Source: Prolixibacteraceae bacterium
Lineage (GTDB): Bacteria; Bacteroidota; Bacteroidia; Bacteroidales; Prolixibacteraceae
Direction: 5' to 3'
Assembly: GCA_009773765.1 (NCBI GenBank)
Contig: WTWZ01000036.1
Coordinates: forward strand, 1 to 64,000
DNA: 64,000 bases
The translations under genes were made by a program, and so were the position numbers. This document shows, one piece after another, positions 39,768 through 49,125 of this stretch (the stretch's first letter is position 1; each line of letters begins with the position of its first letter). The notes under the pieces were generated by a model. It was given only the letters and a program-made list of their open reading frames with translations, made no database searches and was not told the origin of the DNA.

Positions 39768-40562
39768 TTAATTTATCTGCAATTTCTTTTGCAAAATCTG
39801 GATTTCTTTTTCAAGTCCGTTCTTACTTTTAATGGCTTTTGAAAGTGCCAGTGCATCTTTAACCGCTAATTTGTCAAACTCTTCAAGAATGATATAATTC
39901 TGTCCCTTTCCCAAAAAAACGGCTTTAAGTTTCCTGTCGGCATAATTGGCAATAAACCCGATAACCCCATTGTCTTTTCCGTCACGGTACGTTACTTTCT
40001 CCCATTTAAACCCCATAAAATCCGATTGATGATTGTTTGGGTCGCCCAGCGGGACAGAATCTGTTTTAGCATCATCGCCGCCATCATAAACACGCAGGCC
40101 AACATGGTTTATAGGATTTTTCCCGTGGTAATTGCTGCTTAAATACAATTCGCCCCTTTCATCAAGGTGTACCTGAATAAAAGAGCGGTTCCATGCCCGC
40201 TGAAAAGTTTGCCGTTTATGAATGTACCGGGTAAATCTGTCGAATTCGGTTTTCTCTTTCACAAACGAATTTTCAAGTACGGCAATTCTGTTTTTCATAG
40301 TATCAAGCATTGCTTCCTTTCGGTGCAACAGTTCAAAATTAACTTCGGCCATCAGGTTTTTAGCCGCATTCAAAGAATATGGAGCCTTGGGGAATAACTT
40401 TAAAATACTGTCAAGTTGCAGTAATGCAGCCGTTGTGTCCTGTTTTTCCAACAAAACTTTTGCAAAATTCAGCTTTGTACGGGCTCTGTCTTCATCCGAT
40501 GGTCCGCACGCAATAAATACAATGGCCAGAAGAATTGCAAAAAAAGATACCGAATACTTCAT
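39768..40562 (-). CDS. Predicted lipoprotein with N-terminal TPR-like helices
   Basis: I do not recognise a named family for this 264-residue protein. It has a lipoprotein signal (MKYSVSFFAILLAIVFIACG, Cys19), helices with tetratricopeptide flavour (LNFAKVLLEKQDTTAALLQL, KAPYSLNAAKNLMAEV), a coiled-coil stretch (MLDTMKNRIAVLENSFVKE), a beta-rich middle (FIQVHLDERGELYLSSNY) and a second coiled coil at the end. It converges with ppk1 with a 16-bp gap and is divergent from oxyR. It may be an envelope protein; no activity can be given. Confidence 0.6.
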   Translation of the reverse strand: MKYSVSFFAILLAIVFIACGPSDEDRARTKLNFAKVLLEKQDTTAALLQLDSILKLFPKAPYSLNAAKNLMAEVNFELLHRKEAMLDTMKNRIAVLENSFVKEKTEFDRFTRYIHKRQTFQRAWNRSFIQVHLDERGELYLSSNYHGKNPINHVGLRVYDGGDDAKTDSVPLGDPNNHQSDFMGFKWEKVTYRDGKDNGVIGFIANYADRKLKAVFLGKGQNYIILEEFDKLAVKDALALSKAIKSKNGLEKEIQILQKKLQIN

Positions 40563-40651
40563 GTTTTCTGTTGTTTACCGCAAAATTACAATTTTAAATG
40601 AATTGGTTTCGATGATTATTCCTACTTTTAAAACCAAAATCAGCTACCGTT

Positions 40652-41593
40652 ATGATTACACTTACTCAACTCGAATATATTGTTGCTGTTGATACCTACA
40701 GGCATTTTGGGCGTGCAGCCGAAAACTGTTTCATCACCCAGCCAACCCTTTCGATGCAGATTAAGAAATTGGAGGAAGACCTCGAAATTATCATTTTCGA
40801 CCGCAGCCGGCATCCTTTAGTGCCAACTGATGTGGGCCAGCGCATTATCGACCAGGCCCGGATTGTTTTAAAACAGTCGGAGGAAATTAACAATATTGTA
40901 AAAGACCACAAGAACCAGGTTTCAGGTTTAATCCGCATCGGAATTATTCCAACCATGGCGCCCTATCTTCTCCCTGTTTTTATTGGCAATTATAAACGGA
41001 AATTTCCCAATATTTTTATCAAAGTAGTTGAAGAAAACACCGGTAATATTGTGAAACTGCTGCAAAAAGATTTAATTGATGTTGGAATTCTGGCCACACC
41101 GCTAAATGAGAATAAAATCAGCGAGAAGCCCATTTTTTACGAGGAGATGCTTATTTACGCCAACCCATCGCATCCGCTCCATAAATTAAAGGAAATTACG
41201 GTTAAGGATATCGCAACACCTGAAATCTGGCTTTTGAGCGACGGACATTGTTTCCGCGATCAGGTAATCAATCTGTGTTCGTTGGCAGGTAGCACCGAAG
41301 AAGGTTTGCCATTTCAGTTTGAGGCCGGATCGCTTGAAACATTAATGAATATTGTCGATCGCGAAGGCGGGCTGACCCTTATCCCGGAGCTGGCAAAAAT
41401 GGGAATGTCGGATAGGCGGCTGGCCAATGTTAAGTCGTTTACCAATATTAAACCCCTTCGCGAAGTTAGCCTTGTTTTTTCAAGGCATTTTGCCAAATAT
41501 AAACTCATCAACCTGCTTTGGCGCGAAATCAAAGATGCTATTCCACCGGAATTGCAGGACGAAAAACGGGGTACGGTTATCGAACTGAGATAA
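40652..41593 (+). CDS. oxyR: Hydrogen peroxide-sensing regulator OxyR (LysR family)
   Basis: The 313-residue protein has the LysR helix-turn-helix at the N-terminus (FGRAAENCFITQPTLSMQIK) and a substrate-binding-like sensor domain. The two redox cysteines of OxyR are present at nearly the E. coli positions: Cys200 and Cys209 in DGHCFRDQVINLC, against Cys199 and Cys208. Peroxide forms the disulfide between them, which switches on catalase, Dps and peroxiredoxin genes. None of those is next to it in this window. Length is normal. Confidence 0.93.
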   Translation: MITLTQLEYIVAVDTYRHFGRAAENCFITQPTLSMQIKKLEEDLEIIIFDRSRHPLVPTDVGQRIIDQARIVLKQSEEINNIVKDHKNQVSGLIRIGIIPTMAPYLLPVFIGNYKRKFPNIFIKVVEENTGNIVKLLQKDLIDVGILATPLNENKISEKPIFYEEMLIYANPSHPLHKLKEITVKDIATPEIWLLSDGHCFRDQVINLCSLAGSTEEGLPFQFEAGSLETLMNIVDREGGLTLIPELAKMGMSDRRLANVKSFTNIKPLREVSLVFSRHFAKYKLINLLWREIKDAIPPELQDEKRGTVIELR

Positions 41594-41634
41594 CACCGGC
41601 ATTTTTTCTGATTTTTAAATTTGAAAAATATATT

Positions 41635-41642
41635 TACCTTTG
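41635..41642 (+). promoter_or_regulatory. -7 box of tRNA-Leu
   Basis: TACCTTTG matches TAnnTTTG and lies 11 bp before the tRNA 5' end, the usual spacing for stable RNA promoters. Confidence 0.6.
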
Positions 41643-41653
41643 CGCGCTGTTTG

Positions 41654-41735
41654 GCGGGCATGGCGGAATTGGCAGACGTGCCAGACTTAGGATCTGGTGC
41701 CTTACGGCGTGGGGGTTCGAGTCCCTTTGCCCGCA
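41654..41735 (+). tRNA. tRNA-Leu(TAG)
   Basis: The acceptor arms GCGGGCA (41654-41660) and TGCCCGC (41728-41734) pair perfectly, followed by discriminator A. The anticodon loop in AGACTTAGGATCT gives anticodon TAG, reading CUA and other CUN codons. The long variable arm (around TGCCTTACGGCGT) is that of a class II tRNA, and the T arm reads GGGTTCGAGTCCC. CCA is not encoded. Confidence 0.95.
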
Positions 41736-41739
41736 CAAA

Positions 41740-41784
41740 AACCGCCGGCCTTCCTTTACCCCGGAAGAGTTGGCGGTTGTTTTT
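41740..41784 (+). terminator. Terminator after tRNA-Leu
   Basis: AACCGCC (41740-41746) pairs with GGCGGTT (41772-41778), with an inner TTCC/GGAA pairing, followed by GTTTTTA. It separates the tRNA from the trigger factor gene. Confidence 0.6.
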
Positions 41785-41817
41785 ACTTTAAATACTTGAA
41801 TTTAATTTTTAATAATC

Positions 41818-43170
41818 ATGAACATTGCCAGGGAAAATATTGACGCTGTAAATACTGTACTTAAAGTTGCCGTTGAAAAAGCCGATTATGAAAAAACAGT
41901 TGCTGATCAACTGAAAGAGTATCGCCAAAAAGCAGTAATTCCGGGGTTCCGTCCTGGAAAAGTTCCGGATAGCCTTATCAGAAGAAAATACAGAATCCCA
42001 ATTTTGGTTGACGAAGTTAATAAATTGCTGTCCAAAAATTTATCGCAATATCTGGTTGACGAAAAACTACATATTTTAGGAGAACCGCTTCCAAACGGGG
42101 AACAGCAAAAAACCATAAACTGGGAAACCGATGAAAATTTTGAATTTGCTTTCGATATTGCCCTGGCTCCCGAAATCAATATTTCGCTTGATAAAAACAT
42201 CGAAATCAGATTTTACAAAATTGCCGTTTCAGAAGAAATGATTAACCAGCAGGTTGAAATTGCCCAGTCACGGTTGGGGGAAAATGTACCAGATGAAGAA
42301 ATAAAAGAAAACAGTTCAGTGCGCGGTGATTTTGTTCAGTTAAACGAATCAGGCGAAGAACTTGAACAAGGAATCAGCCCAATGGATGTTTTAATTGCCA
42401 TCGACAGGATTAAAGACGATGAAATCAAAACTAATTTTGTTGGTAAAAAGAGTGGCGATGTGATAATTTTCGACCCGGTAAAAGCATTCGAAAACAGGCA
42501 CGAAGTAAGGCACATGCTGAAGATTAAACAAGACGAAGCCGACGTGCTGAACAGCAATTTCAAATTTACAATCAACAAAATTTTACGGTTTGAAAAAGCA
42601 GAATTGAACGAAGATCTTTTCAAAAAATTATATGGCGAAGAAACAGATGTACAAAGTATTGACGATTTAAAAAATCGCATAAAACTGGAATTGGAAACCA
42701 ATTTAATGTATTCGTCGAATAATAAGTTTGCAAAAGACGCTCACGACAAATTACAGGAAATAGCCAACATTGAGCTCCCGAAAGCCTTTTTAAAACGCTG
42801 GCTGATTGCAGTTAATAAAGAATTGACCGTAGAACAGGTTGAAAAAGAGTTTGACGCATTTATCAGCGATTTAAAATGGCAGTTAATAAAGGATGCTGTA
42901 ATAAAGGAAAATGCTATAATGGTAACACCCGAAGAAACAAAATCGTTTGCCATTCAAATGGCACGGGCACAATACAATCAATACGGTATTTTTGATATCC
43001 TTGACGAACAGCTCGAATCATTTGCAATAAAGATTCTTGAAAAACCTGAAGAAAACGAACGGATTTACAAACGGATTTACGAGGAAAAGGTAATTCAAAC
43101 AGTTATGGGAAAGGTTACCCTTCTGGAAACCGAAGTAAGCCAGGAAGAATTTAACAAAATGTCCAAATAG
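41818..43170 (+). CDS. tig: Trigger factor (ribosome-bound chaperone)
   Basis: The 450-residue protein has the ribosome-binding N domain with the signature GFRPGKVPDSLIRRKY, a central FKBP-like region (about 155-245) that is degenerate as in other Bacteroidota, and the helical C-terminal arms (VQSIDDLKNRIKLELETN, LPKAFLKRWLIAVNKE). Trigger factor shields nascent chains at the ribosome exit. Its gene comes just before clpP and clpX, the same order as in E. coli, so protein folding and proteolysis genes cluster. The 131-bp gap to clpP holds a strong inverted repeat. Confidence 0.95.
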   Translation: MNIARENIDAVNTVLKVAVEKADYEKTVADQLKEYRQKAVIPGFRPGKVPDSLIRRKYRIPILVDEVNKLLSKNLSQYLVDEKLHILGEPLPNGEQQKTINWETDENFEFAFDIALAPEINISLDKNIEIRFYKIAVSEEMINQQVEIAQSRLGENVPDEEIKENSSVRGDFVQLNESGEELEQGISPMDVLIAIDRIKDDEIKTNFVGKKSGDVIIFDPVKAFENRHEVRHMLKIKQDEADVLNSNFKFTINKILRFEKAELNEDLFKKLYGEETDVQSIDDLKNRIKLELETNLMYSSNNKFAKDAHDKLQEIANIELPKAFLKRWLIAVNKELTVEQVEKEFDAFISDLKWQLIKDAVIKENAIMVTPEETKSFAIQMARAQYNQYGIFDILDEQLESFAIKILEKPEENERIYKRIYEEKVIQTVMGKVTLLETEVSQEEFNKMSK

Positions 43171-43237
43171 AAATTACCGCAGTTTACGGGGCAAATGAAA
43201 TAACATTTTGCTGAATGAATCAGCAACCAACTTTTTT

Positions 43238-43280
43238 GTAACTTTGTAACTCATTTTTTTAATGTGGGTTACAAAGTTAC
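43238..43280. repeat. Perfect 13-bp inverted repeat upstream of clpP, overlapping the -7 box
   Basis: GTAACTTTGTAAC (43238-43250) and GTTACAAAGTTAC (43268-43280) are perfect reverse complements with a 17-nt spacer. Each arm is itself a GTAAC-N3-GTAAC direct repeat. The left arm contains TAACTTTG (43239-43246), a perfect -7 box, so the right arm falls just after the predicted transcription start. This fits an operator across the clpP promoter, or a 5' hairpin. The clpP ATG is 22 bp after the right arm. Confidence 0.7.
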
Positions 43281-43301
43281 TTTCTCTAACATCGGTTTGA
43301 T

Positions 43302-43982
43302 ATGAACAACAACAATAACGAATTCAGAAAATATGCAGTTAAACATGCAGGACTAAGCAGTTTAACACTCGACAGGTTTAGTTCGATGTACAGCAATTAT
43401 ATATCGCCCACCATTATAGAGGAACGACAGTTAAATGTGGCTTCAATGGATGTATTTTCGAGGTTAATGATGGACCGCATTATTTTTCTGGGAGTACCAA
43501 TAGACGATACCGTTGCAAATATTATCCAGGCACAGTTGCTTTTCCTTGAGTCAACAGATCCGGCAAAAGATATCCAGATTTATTTTAATTCTCCCGGTGG
43601 TATGGTTCATGCCGGCCTTGGAATTTACGACACAATGCAGTACATAACTGCCGATGTGGCAACCATTTGCACAGGTATGGCAGCTTCAATGGCAGCAGTT
43701 TTGCTAACAGCCGGCGCCAAAGGTAAACGCACCGCGCTAAAACACTCAAGGGTGATGATCCACCAGCCCATGGGGGGCGCATCAGGTCAGGCCTCAGAAC
43801 TGGAAATCACCGTTCGTGAAATAATGAAAATTAAAAACGAACTATATACAATTATCTCATTACATACTGGAAAACCAATTGAGCAAGTTGAAAAAGATGC
43901 AGACCGGGATTACTGGATGAATGCTGAGGAAGCAGTTAAATATGGGATGATTGACGAAGTTCTGGTTAGAAACAAAAAATAA
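43302..43982 (+). CDS. clpP: ATP-dependent Clp protease, proteolytic subunit ClpP
   Basis: The 226-residue serine protease has the nucleophile Ser129 in TGMAASMAAVLLTAG and His154 in HSRVMIHQPMGG; the acidic partner falls in the DADRDYWMNAEEA region. An N-terminal extension of about 25 residues (MNNNNNEFRKYAVKHAGLSS) is probably a propeptide. ClpP forms a two-ring barrel that degrades proteins fed by ClpX. Its stop codon TAA shares its last base with the clpX ATG, so the two are translationally coupled. Confidence 0.96.
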   Translation: MNNNNNEFRKYAVKHAGLSSLTLDRFSSMYSNYISPTIIEERQLNVASMDVFSRLMMDRIIFLGVPIDDTVANIIQAQLLFLESTDPAKDIQIYFNSPGGMVHAGLGIYDTMQYITADVATICTGMAASMAAVLLTAGAKGKRTALKHSRVMIHQPMGGASGQASELEITVREIMKIKNELYTIISLHTGKPIEQVEKDADRDYWMNAEEAVKYGMIDEVLVRNKK

Positions 43983-45214
43983 TGTCGAATAAAATTAAAA
44001 CAGATAAATGCTCGTTTTGCGGACGCGAAAAAAGGGAAGTTAATTTATTAATTGCCGGAATCGAAGGCCATATCTGCGACAGATGTGCCGAGCAGGCCCA
44101 CGCTATTATACAGGAAGAGACAAAAAAAGGCGGCACTTTCGATCTCGAGGGGGCCAAACTTTTAAAACCAAAGGAAATAAAGGATTTTCTTGATCAATAC
44201 GTTATTGGCCAGGATCAGGCAAAAAAAATACTCTCTGTTTCGGTTTACAACCATTACAAACGCCTTAAACAAGCCATCGATGCTGACGAAACCGAAATTG
44301 AAAAATCGAATATCATTTTGGTTGGCGAAACCGGAACCGGAAAAACACTGCTTGCCCGAACCATCGCAAAAATGCTGCATGTGCCTTTCACCATTGTCGA
44401 TGCAACAGTTTTAACCGAAGCTGGTTATGTGGGCGAAGATATTGAAAGCCTGCTGACCCGTTTGCTGCAGGCCGCTGATTACAATGTGGAAGCAGCAGAG
44501 CGTGGAATAGTGTTTATCGACGAAATTGACAAAATAGCGCGAAAAGGGGACAATCCATCAATCACCCGCGATGTTTCAGGCGAGGGCGTTCAGCAGGGTT
44601 TGTTGAAACTTCTGGAAGGTTCCATTGTTAACGTTCCGCCTCAGGGAGGACGTAAACACCCCGAACAAAAACTAATTCCCGTTGACACCAAAAACATACT
44701 GTTTATTTGTGGCGGCGCTTTCGACGGAATTGAACGAAAAATAGCAAACCGCCTGAATACCAAAGTAATAGGCTATAGCGCTGCCAAAGATGCTGACAGA
44801 ATTGAACGTGAGAACTTATTGCAATATATTGCACCGCAGGATTTAAAATCGTTTGGGCTGATCCCTGAAATTATTGGCCGATTGCCAGTGCTCGCTTTTC
44901 TTAATCCGTTGGATCGGAAAACGCTTCGCAGCATTTTAACCGAACCGCGAAACTCGGTGATTAAACAATACAAAAAATTGTTCCAGATTGATGGAATAAA
45001 ACTTGACATCGACGAAGAAGCATTTGAATACATTGTTGACAAGGCCATTGAATTTAAACTGGGCGCCAGGGGATTGCGGTCGATTTGCGAAAGCATAATG
45101 AACGACGCCATGTTTTATTCGCCATCGGAGAAAATCGACAGGCTGCATATTACCAAAGAGTACGCCGAAAATAAACTGGAACACGCTAATATTCAGCGGC
45201 TTAAAGCCAGTTAA
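43982..45214 (+). CDS. clpX: ATP-dependent Clp protease, unfoldase subunit ClpX
   Basis: The 410-residue AAA+ protein starts with the ClpX zinc domain (Cys10, Cys13, Cys32 and Cys35), then Walker [12 protein letters not shown], the pore loop [14 protein letters not shown], Walker [15 protein letters not shown] and sensor regions. The ClpP-contact loop is present near [12 protein letters not shown], where the usual IGF tripeptide reads IGY; this small change is worth noting but is compatible with function. It unfolds tagged proteins and delivers them to ClpP. It overlaps clpP by one base. Confidence 0.96.
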   Translation: MSNKIKTDKCSFCGREKREVNLLIAGIEGHICDRCAEQAHAIIQEETKKGGTFDLEGAKLLKPKEIKDFLDQYVIGQDQAKKILSVSVYNHYKRLKQAIDADETEIEKSNIILVGETGTGKTLLARTIAKMLHVPFTIVDATVLTEAGYVGEDIESLLTRLLQAADYNVEAAERGIVFIDEIDKIARKGDNPSITRDVSGEGVQQGLLKLLEGSIVNVPPQGGRKHPEQKLIPVDTKNILFICGGAFDGIERKIANRLNTKVIGYSAAKDADRIERENLLQYIAPQDLKSFGLIPEIIGRLPVLAFLNPLDRKTLRSILTEPRNSVIKQYKKLFQIDGIKLDIDEEAFEYIVDKAIEFKLGARGLRSICESIMNDAMFYSPSEKIDRLHITKEYAENKLEHANIQRLKAS

Positions 45215-45222
45215 ATAATTCC

Positions 45223-45687
45223 TTATCCTTCCTGTCGATAACCTTTATCTTCTTTTAAATTAGGTTGCAATGAAGCGGCAACTGCCAGTTCATCGCAGCG
45301 TTCGTTTAACGGATTGTTGTTGTGCCCTTTTACCCACACAAATGTCACAACATGGTTTTTATAAACTTCGAGAAAACGCAACCACAAATCGGAATTTTTT
45401 TTGTTTTTGAAACGTTTCTTTACCCAATCCCAAACCCATCCTTTTGTTACTGCATCGGCCACATATTTTGAATCGGTGTATATGGTAACTTCACTTCCCT
45501 GAATTTTCAGTGCTTCCAAAGCCTCAATCACTGCAAGTAATTCCATCCGGTTGTTGGTGGTATGTCTGTATCCGTCAGACATTTCTTTGCGGAATTCTCC
45601 GGAAAGCAGCACAACCCCGTATCCTCCCGGGCCCGGATTTCCGCGGGCAGCGCCATCGGTGTATATGGTTATTTGTGGACGGGCCAT
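45223..45687 (-). CDS. rnhA: Ribonuclease HI
   Basis: The 154-residue enzyme shows the full active site of RNase HI: Asp11 (IYTDGAARGNPGPGG), Glu49 (NNRMELLAVIEAL), Asp72 (IYTDSKYVADAV), His122 (VWVKGHNNNP) and Asp132 (NERCDELAVAA). It also has the basic handle region (WVKKRFKNKKNSDLW). It cleaves RNA in RNA-DNA hybrids. It converges with clpX with a gap of only 8 bp. Confidence 0.96.
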   Translation of the reverse strand: MARPQITIYTDGAARGNPGPGGYGVVLLSGEFRKEMSDGYRHTTNNRMELLAVIEALEALKIQGSEVTIYTDSKYVADAVTKGWVWDWVKKRFKNKKNSDLWLRFLEVYKNHVVTFVWVKGHNNNPLNERCDELAVAASLQPNLKEDKGYRQEG

Positions 45688-45906
45688 TTTTTAGTATCGA
45701 GTATTTTGTGCAAAGTAGGGGGTAAATTACACGAAAAACAAATTGCTGATTATTTTAGTATATTAACATTACAAAAAACCCCTTTCATACTTGTTGAGTA
45801 TGACATTGGACAAGAATATTTAAGAGAGTATTGACAATTACAAACAAATGAAAATTTTCTTTTTCTTGTTACTCACCCATCGGGGGAGGATAGCAGGGGG
45901 CTTTCT

Positions 45907-48060
45907 TTAATTCACAACCTCCATTTCATCAACCAAATGGGTAGCGCCGGCATACACATCTATAACCCAAAGAACAAAACGGATATCGACATTGATACAG
46001 CGCTGAAATTTAGGTTCAAAGGCAATATCGCCGCTCATGGCTTCCCAGTTACCATCGAAAGCAATGCCAATTAATTCGCCGTTGGCATTAATAACGGGGC
46101 TTCCCGAATTTCCGCCGGTAATATCGTTATTGGTTATAAAACATGCGCGGAGCGAGCCATCTTTATCTGCGTATCTGCGATAATCCTTTTCTGTTAAAAG
46201 TTGTTTCATCCTTTCCGGCACATCAAATTCGGGATCTCCCGGAATTTCTTTCTCCAGATATCCGTTCACGGTAGTAAAATAGTTATAGATAACGCCGTCG
46301 CGCGGTTCATAATCAAGCACCTGGCCATAAGTTAAGCGCATGGTTGAGTTGGCGTCGGGATAAAAAACCTTGTCAGGTTGCATCTCCATTAATCCGGCTA
46401 AAAACAAACGCTCGCCAATGCTTTTCATTTTTTGGCTTTCGCTGGCTGCCTCGCTCATTTCGCGGAATTTAGCAAAGATATCAGATGCTGAGCCCACAGC
46501 CAAATCTTTTTTAAGCACTTTAAGAGAAGGTTTGTCCAGAAAGGCGGTTAATTCTTCCTTGCTGTCAAAAACAGTTCTTTCAAATAGTTTTTCAGCATAT
46601 TTTACAAAATCGCCTTTGTACTTTTTCTGAACTGTGGAAAAGAATTTTGGATGATACTGGGGAGCAGTTTTATCAGCATACAATTTCAGCAAAGCCCCAA
46701 CCACTTTTTGGTCGGTTGCTGCATGGTAATCTTTGAAATAATTGTCCATACTTTTTTTTATGGAACTGGTAATTCGTTCAATCTTTTCCTTGTTTTCCTC
46801 CGGTTTCTCCAGCAACTCTAACAACGATTGTGCACGGTTTGCAAACGCAAAAATTTCGGGGCCCCTCAACAACGCTTCTCCAAAATATGACCTTGCTTTA
46901 TCTGCTTCCACATTTTTAAAAGAATTTTCAATCATCGAAAGCGCATCGCCATATTTTTCTTTTCGCTGATTGTCGGAGTTGGCCCAGCTTGTAAAATCAT
47001 TTTCAATGGCTTGTTTCTTATCGATTACCTTTAAATTGGCGAGCCCTTTGTTTTGTCCGATACTGTATTTGTAATAGTTTGAACTCCTCGCATATTTAGA
47101 TGCATACTGTATCCTGGCTTTTTGGCTTGTGCTCATGTAACCGCCCCAAATTCCAAGCAGTTTTTCCCTTACTTCAATCCGAACTTCATTTGTAACTTCC
47201 ATTATATTTTTAACCCCAAATGAAGTTTCATAACGGTTAGTCCTTCCCGGGTATCCCATAACCATTGCAAAATCGCCCTTTTTAATACCCTTTAAAGAAA
47301 CAGGCAAAGCATGTTTTGGTTTGTACGGAATGTTCTGTTCCGAATAATCAGCCGGTTTGCCATCGGGGCCGCAATATATCCTGAACATTGCAAAATCATT
47401 GGTGTGCCGGGGCCACATCCAGTTATCGGTATCGCCGCCAAATTTACCAAGCGCCTGTGGCGGTGCGCCAACCAAACGGATGTCCTTAAACGTTTCTGTT
47501 ACAAACAGGTAGTATCTGTTGGCAGCAAAAAAACTGCGGACGTACGTTTCGTAATGTGTGTCGCCTTTGGCTTTTTTTTCCAGTTCGGCAGAAACAGAGC
47601 GAACCAACCTGTTTCTTACTTCTTCGCTTGTTGTATCGGTTACATTGGCAAGCACCTCAGCAGTTACATCTTCAACACTAATCAGAAATGTTACTGTTTT
47701 GCCCGGATTTGGCAGCTCTTCCTTTCGCGACATGGCCCAAAAACCATCCTGCAGGTAATCGTGTTCAACACTTGAGTGACTTTGAATTTCGCCAAAAGCA
47801 CAGTGATGATTGGTAAGCAGTAATCCTTCTTTCGAAACCACCTCGGCTGTGCACGAACCGCGGTCGAGGGCCACAACCGCATCTTTCAGGCTCGAATTAT
47901 TAATACTGTAAATATCTTCGGCACTCAATCCCAAACCCATCCGTTGCATGTCTGAGATATTCAGTTTATGAATCAGTGAAGGGAGCCACATCCCTTCATC
48001 GGCAAATGCCCATCCGTAAAACAAAACTGAAAGAAGCAGTACTAAATTTAATTTTTTCAT
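45907..48060 (-). CDS. S46-family dipeptidyl-peptidase, DPP7-like
   Basis: I start at the ATG ending at 48060 (MKKLNLVLLLSVLFYGWAFA, a signal peptide, 717 aa); a TTG at 48093 would sit on the -7 box. The chymotrypsin-like catalytic residues are His86 (LLTNHHCAFGE) and Ser652 (TGGNSGSPV). The S1 pocket segment reads FDGNWEAMSGD with Gly670; this position is Gly in DPP7, which prefers hydrophobic P1 residues, and Arg in DPP11, which needs Asp or Glu. So DPP7-like activity is expected. S46 enzymes work in the periplasm, removing dipeptides from imported peptides in amino-acid-using Bacteroidota. Confidence 0.93.
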   Translation of the reverse strand: MKKLNLVLLLSVLFYGWAFADEGMWLPSLIHKLNISDMQRMGLGLSAEDIYSINNSSLKDAVVALDRGSCTAEVVSKEGLLLTNHHCAFGEIQSHSSVEHDYLQDGFWAMSRKEELPNPGKTVTFLISVEDVTAEVLANVTDTTSEEVRNRLVRSVSAELEKKAKGDTHYETYVRSFFAANRYYLFVTETFKDIRLVGAPPQALGKFGGDTDNWMWPRHTNDFAMFRIYCGPDGKPADYSEQNIPYKPKHALPVSLKGIKKGDFAMVMGYPGRTNRYETSFGVKNIMEVTNEVRIEVREKLLGIWGGYMSTSQKARIQYASKYARSSNYYKYSIGQNKGLANLKVIDKKQAIENDFTSWANSDNQRKEKYGDALSMIENSFKNVEADKARSYFGEALLRGPEIFAFANRAQSLLELLEKPEENKEKIERITSSIKKSMDNYFKDYHAATDQKVVGALLKLYADKTAPQYHPKFFSTVQKKYKGDFVKYAEKLFERTVFDSKEELTAFLDKPSLKVLKKDLAVGSASDIFAKFREMSEAASESQKMKSIGERLFLAGLMEMQPDKVFYPDANSTMRLTYGQVLDYEPRDGVIYNYFTTVNGYLEKEIPGDPEFDVPERMKQLLTEKDYRRYADKDGSLRACFITNNDITGGNSGSPVINANGELIGIAFDGNWEAMSGDIAFEPKFQRCINVDIRFVLWVIDVYAGATHLVDEMEVVN

Positions 48061-48090
48061 TATTCCTTTCGCTATCATTTTTGAAGTTTG

Positions 48091-48124
48091 CAAATATAAT
48101 TTTTCAACATCACATTAGTGTGAT
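48091..48124 (-). promoter_or_regulatory. S46 peptidase promoter with palindromic operator
   Basis: On the minus strand TATATTTG (48098-48091) is a perfect -7 box 30 bp before the ATG. ATCACA-TTAG-TGTGAT (48109-48124) is a perfect 6-bp palindrome placed 11-26 bp upstream of it, where the -33 element should be. A bound regulator would affect this promoter. The identity of the regulator is unknown. Confidence 0.5.
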
Positions 48125-48234
48125 ATATGTCTTTTTATTCGTAAAAACTTACCGGTACTGATAATAATATATCTGTTTAAAGTTGGTTGGTGGTTAAAAA
48201 ATGATAAACAATAATGTTGTTTATCAATTCTTTC

Positions 48235-48242
48235 TAAATTTG
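48235..48242 (+). promoter_or_regulatory. -7 box of the M23 peptidase / dxr operon
   Basis: TAAATTTG matches TAnnTTTG, 22 bp before the GTG start at 48265. It supports a short 5' leader and the GTG start. Confidence 0.5.
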
Positions 48243-48264
48243 TACCGCTTTAAATAATAACAGT

Positions 48265-49122
48265 GTGGTTGAAAAAAATAAAAGGGGATTTTTAGATAAA
48301 TTGAAAGACCAGTACCGTGTAACGGTATTCAACGATTCTACCTTTCAATCGGTTTGGAGCATGAAACTCAACCGGTTAAAAGTTTTGGGCGCAGTCAGTA
48401 TGGCTTCATTAATTATAATTATGCTTGTTACTATACTGATTGCAGCCACGGGCCTGCGGGAATATATTCCCGGGTATCCCGATGCAGAACAACGGCAATT
48501 AATGGTTGAAACTGCTTTAATGGTTGATTCTCTTGAAGTTGAACTAAAAAAACGCGATAATTTTTTCAGGGGGATAAAAGCTATTGTTTCGGGTGAAATA
48601 CCGGAAGACAACATCGTTTATGATACTGTTTCCGAATCATATGATGTAAGTTTCACGGAATATAACCATGATTCGGTATTTCAGGACAACCTGCTCGCCG
48701 AACAACTGAATTTGTCGATTCAGGGCAATGCTCGTAAAAGTACCGAATTAAGCCTGATGCACTTTTATTTTCCTGTGAAAGGGATTGTAACCAACCATTT
48801 CAATTTATCGGCCGAACATTTTGGTATCGACTTGGTTAGCGAACCAAACGCGCTTATTTCATCTGTTTTGGAAGGAACCGTAATTTTTTCAGGCTGGACT
48901 CTTGAAACTGGTTACGTATTGTACATACAGCACGAAGCCGATTTGGTTTCGGTATATAAGCACAATGCTGAATTGCTTAAAACAACCGGTGACAAAGTAA
49001 ATGCTGGTGAAGCCATAGCAATAATTGGCAACACAGGCGAACTTTCAACAGGGCCGCATTTACATTTCGAACTTTGGCACCGTGGAAATGCCTTAAATCC
49101 TGAAGAGTATATCGATTTTTAA
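48265..49122 (+). CDS. Membrane-anchored M23 (LytM-type) metallopeptidase
   Basis: The 285-residue protein begins at GTG. It has a short cytoplasmic N-terminus, one membrane span (about 48-68, GAVSMASLIIIMLVTILIAA), a coiled-coil linker (QRQLMVETALMVDSLEVELK) and a C-terminal M23 domain. The zinc ligands are His185 and Asp189 (EHFGIDL) and His267 (GPHLHFELW, with His265 catalytic). It should cut peptidoglycan cross-links or activate amidases in the periplasm. It is followed 3 bp later by dxr and then rseP, an arrangement often seen in Bacteroidota. Confidence 0.9.
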   Translation: MVEKNKRGFLDKLKDQYRVTVFNDSTFQSVWSMKLNRLKVLGAVSMASLIIIMLVTILIAATGLREYIPGYPDAEQRQLMVETALMVDSLEVELKKRDNFFRGIKAIVSGEIPEDNIVYDTVSESYDVSFTEYNHDSVFQDNLLAEQLNLSIQGNARKSTELSLMHFYFPVKGIVTNHFNLSAEHFGIDLVSEPNALISSVLEGTVIFSGWTLETGYVLYIQHEADLVSVYKHNAELLKTTGDKVNAGEAIAIIGNTGELSTGPHLHFELWHRGNALNPEEYIDF

Positions 49123-49125
49123 ATT

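Noticed and set aside
45688-45906. Small plus-strand frames between rnhA and the S46 gene
   Set aside because: They overlap the rnhA antisense or lack a family-like sequence; no support for a gene.
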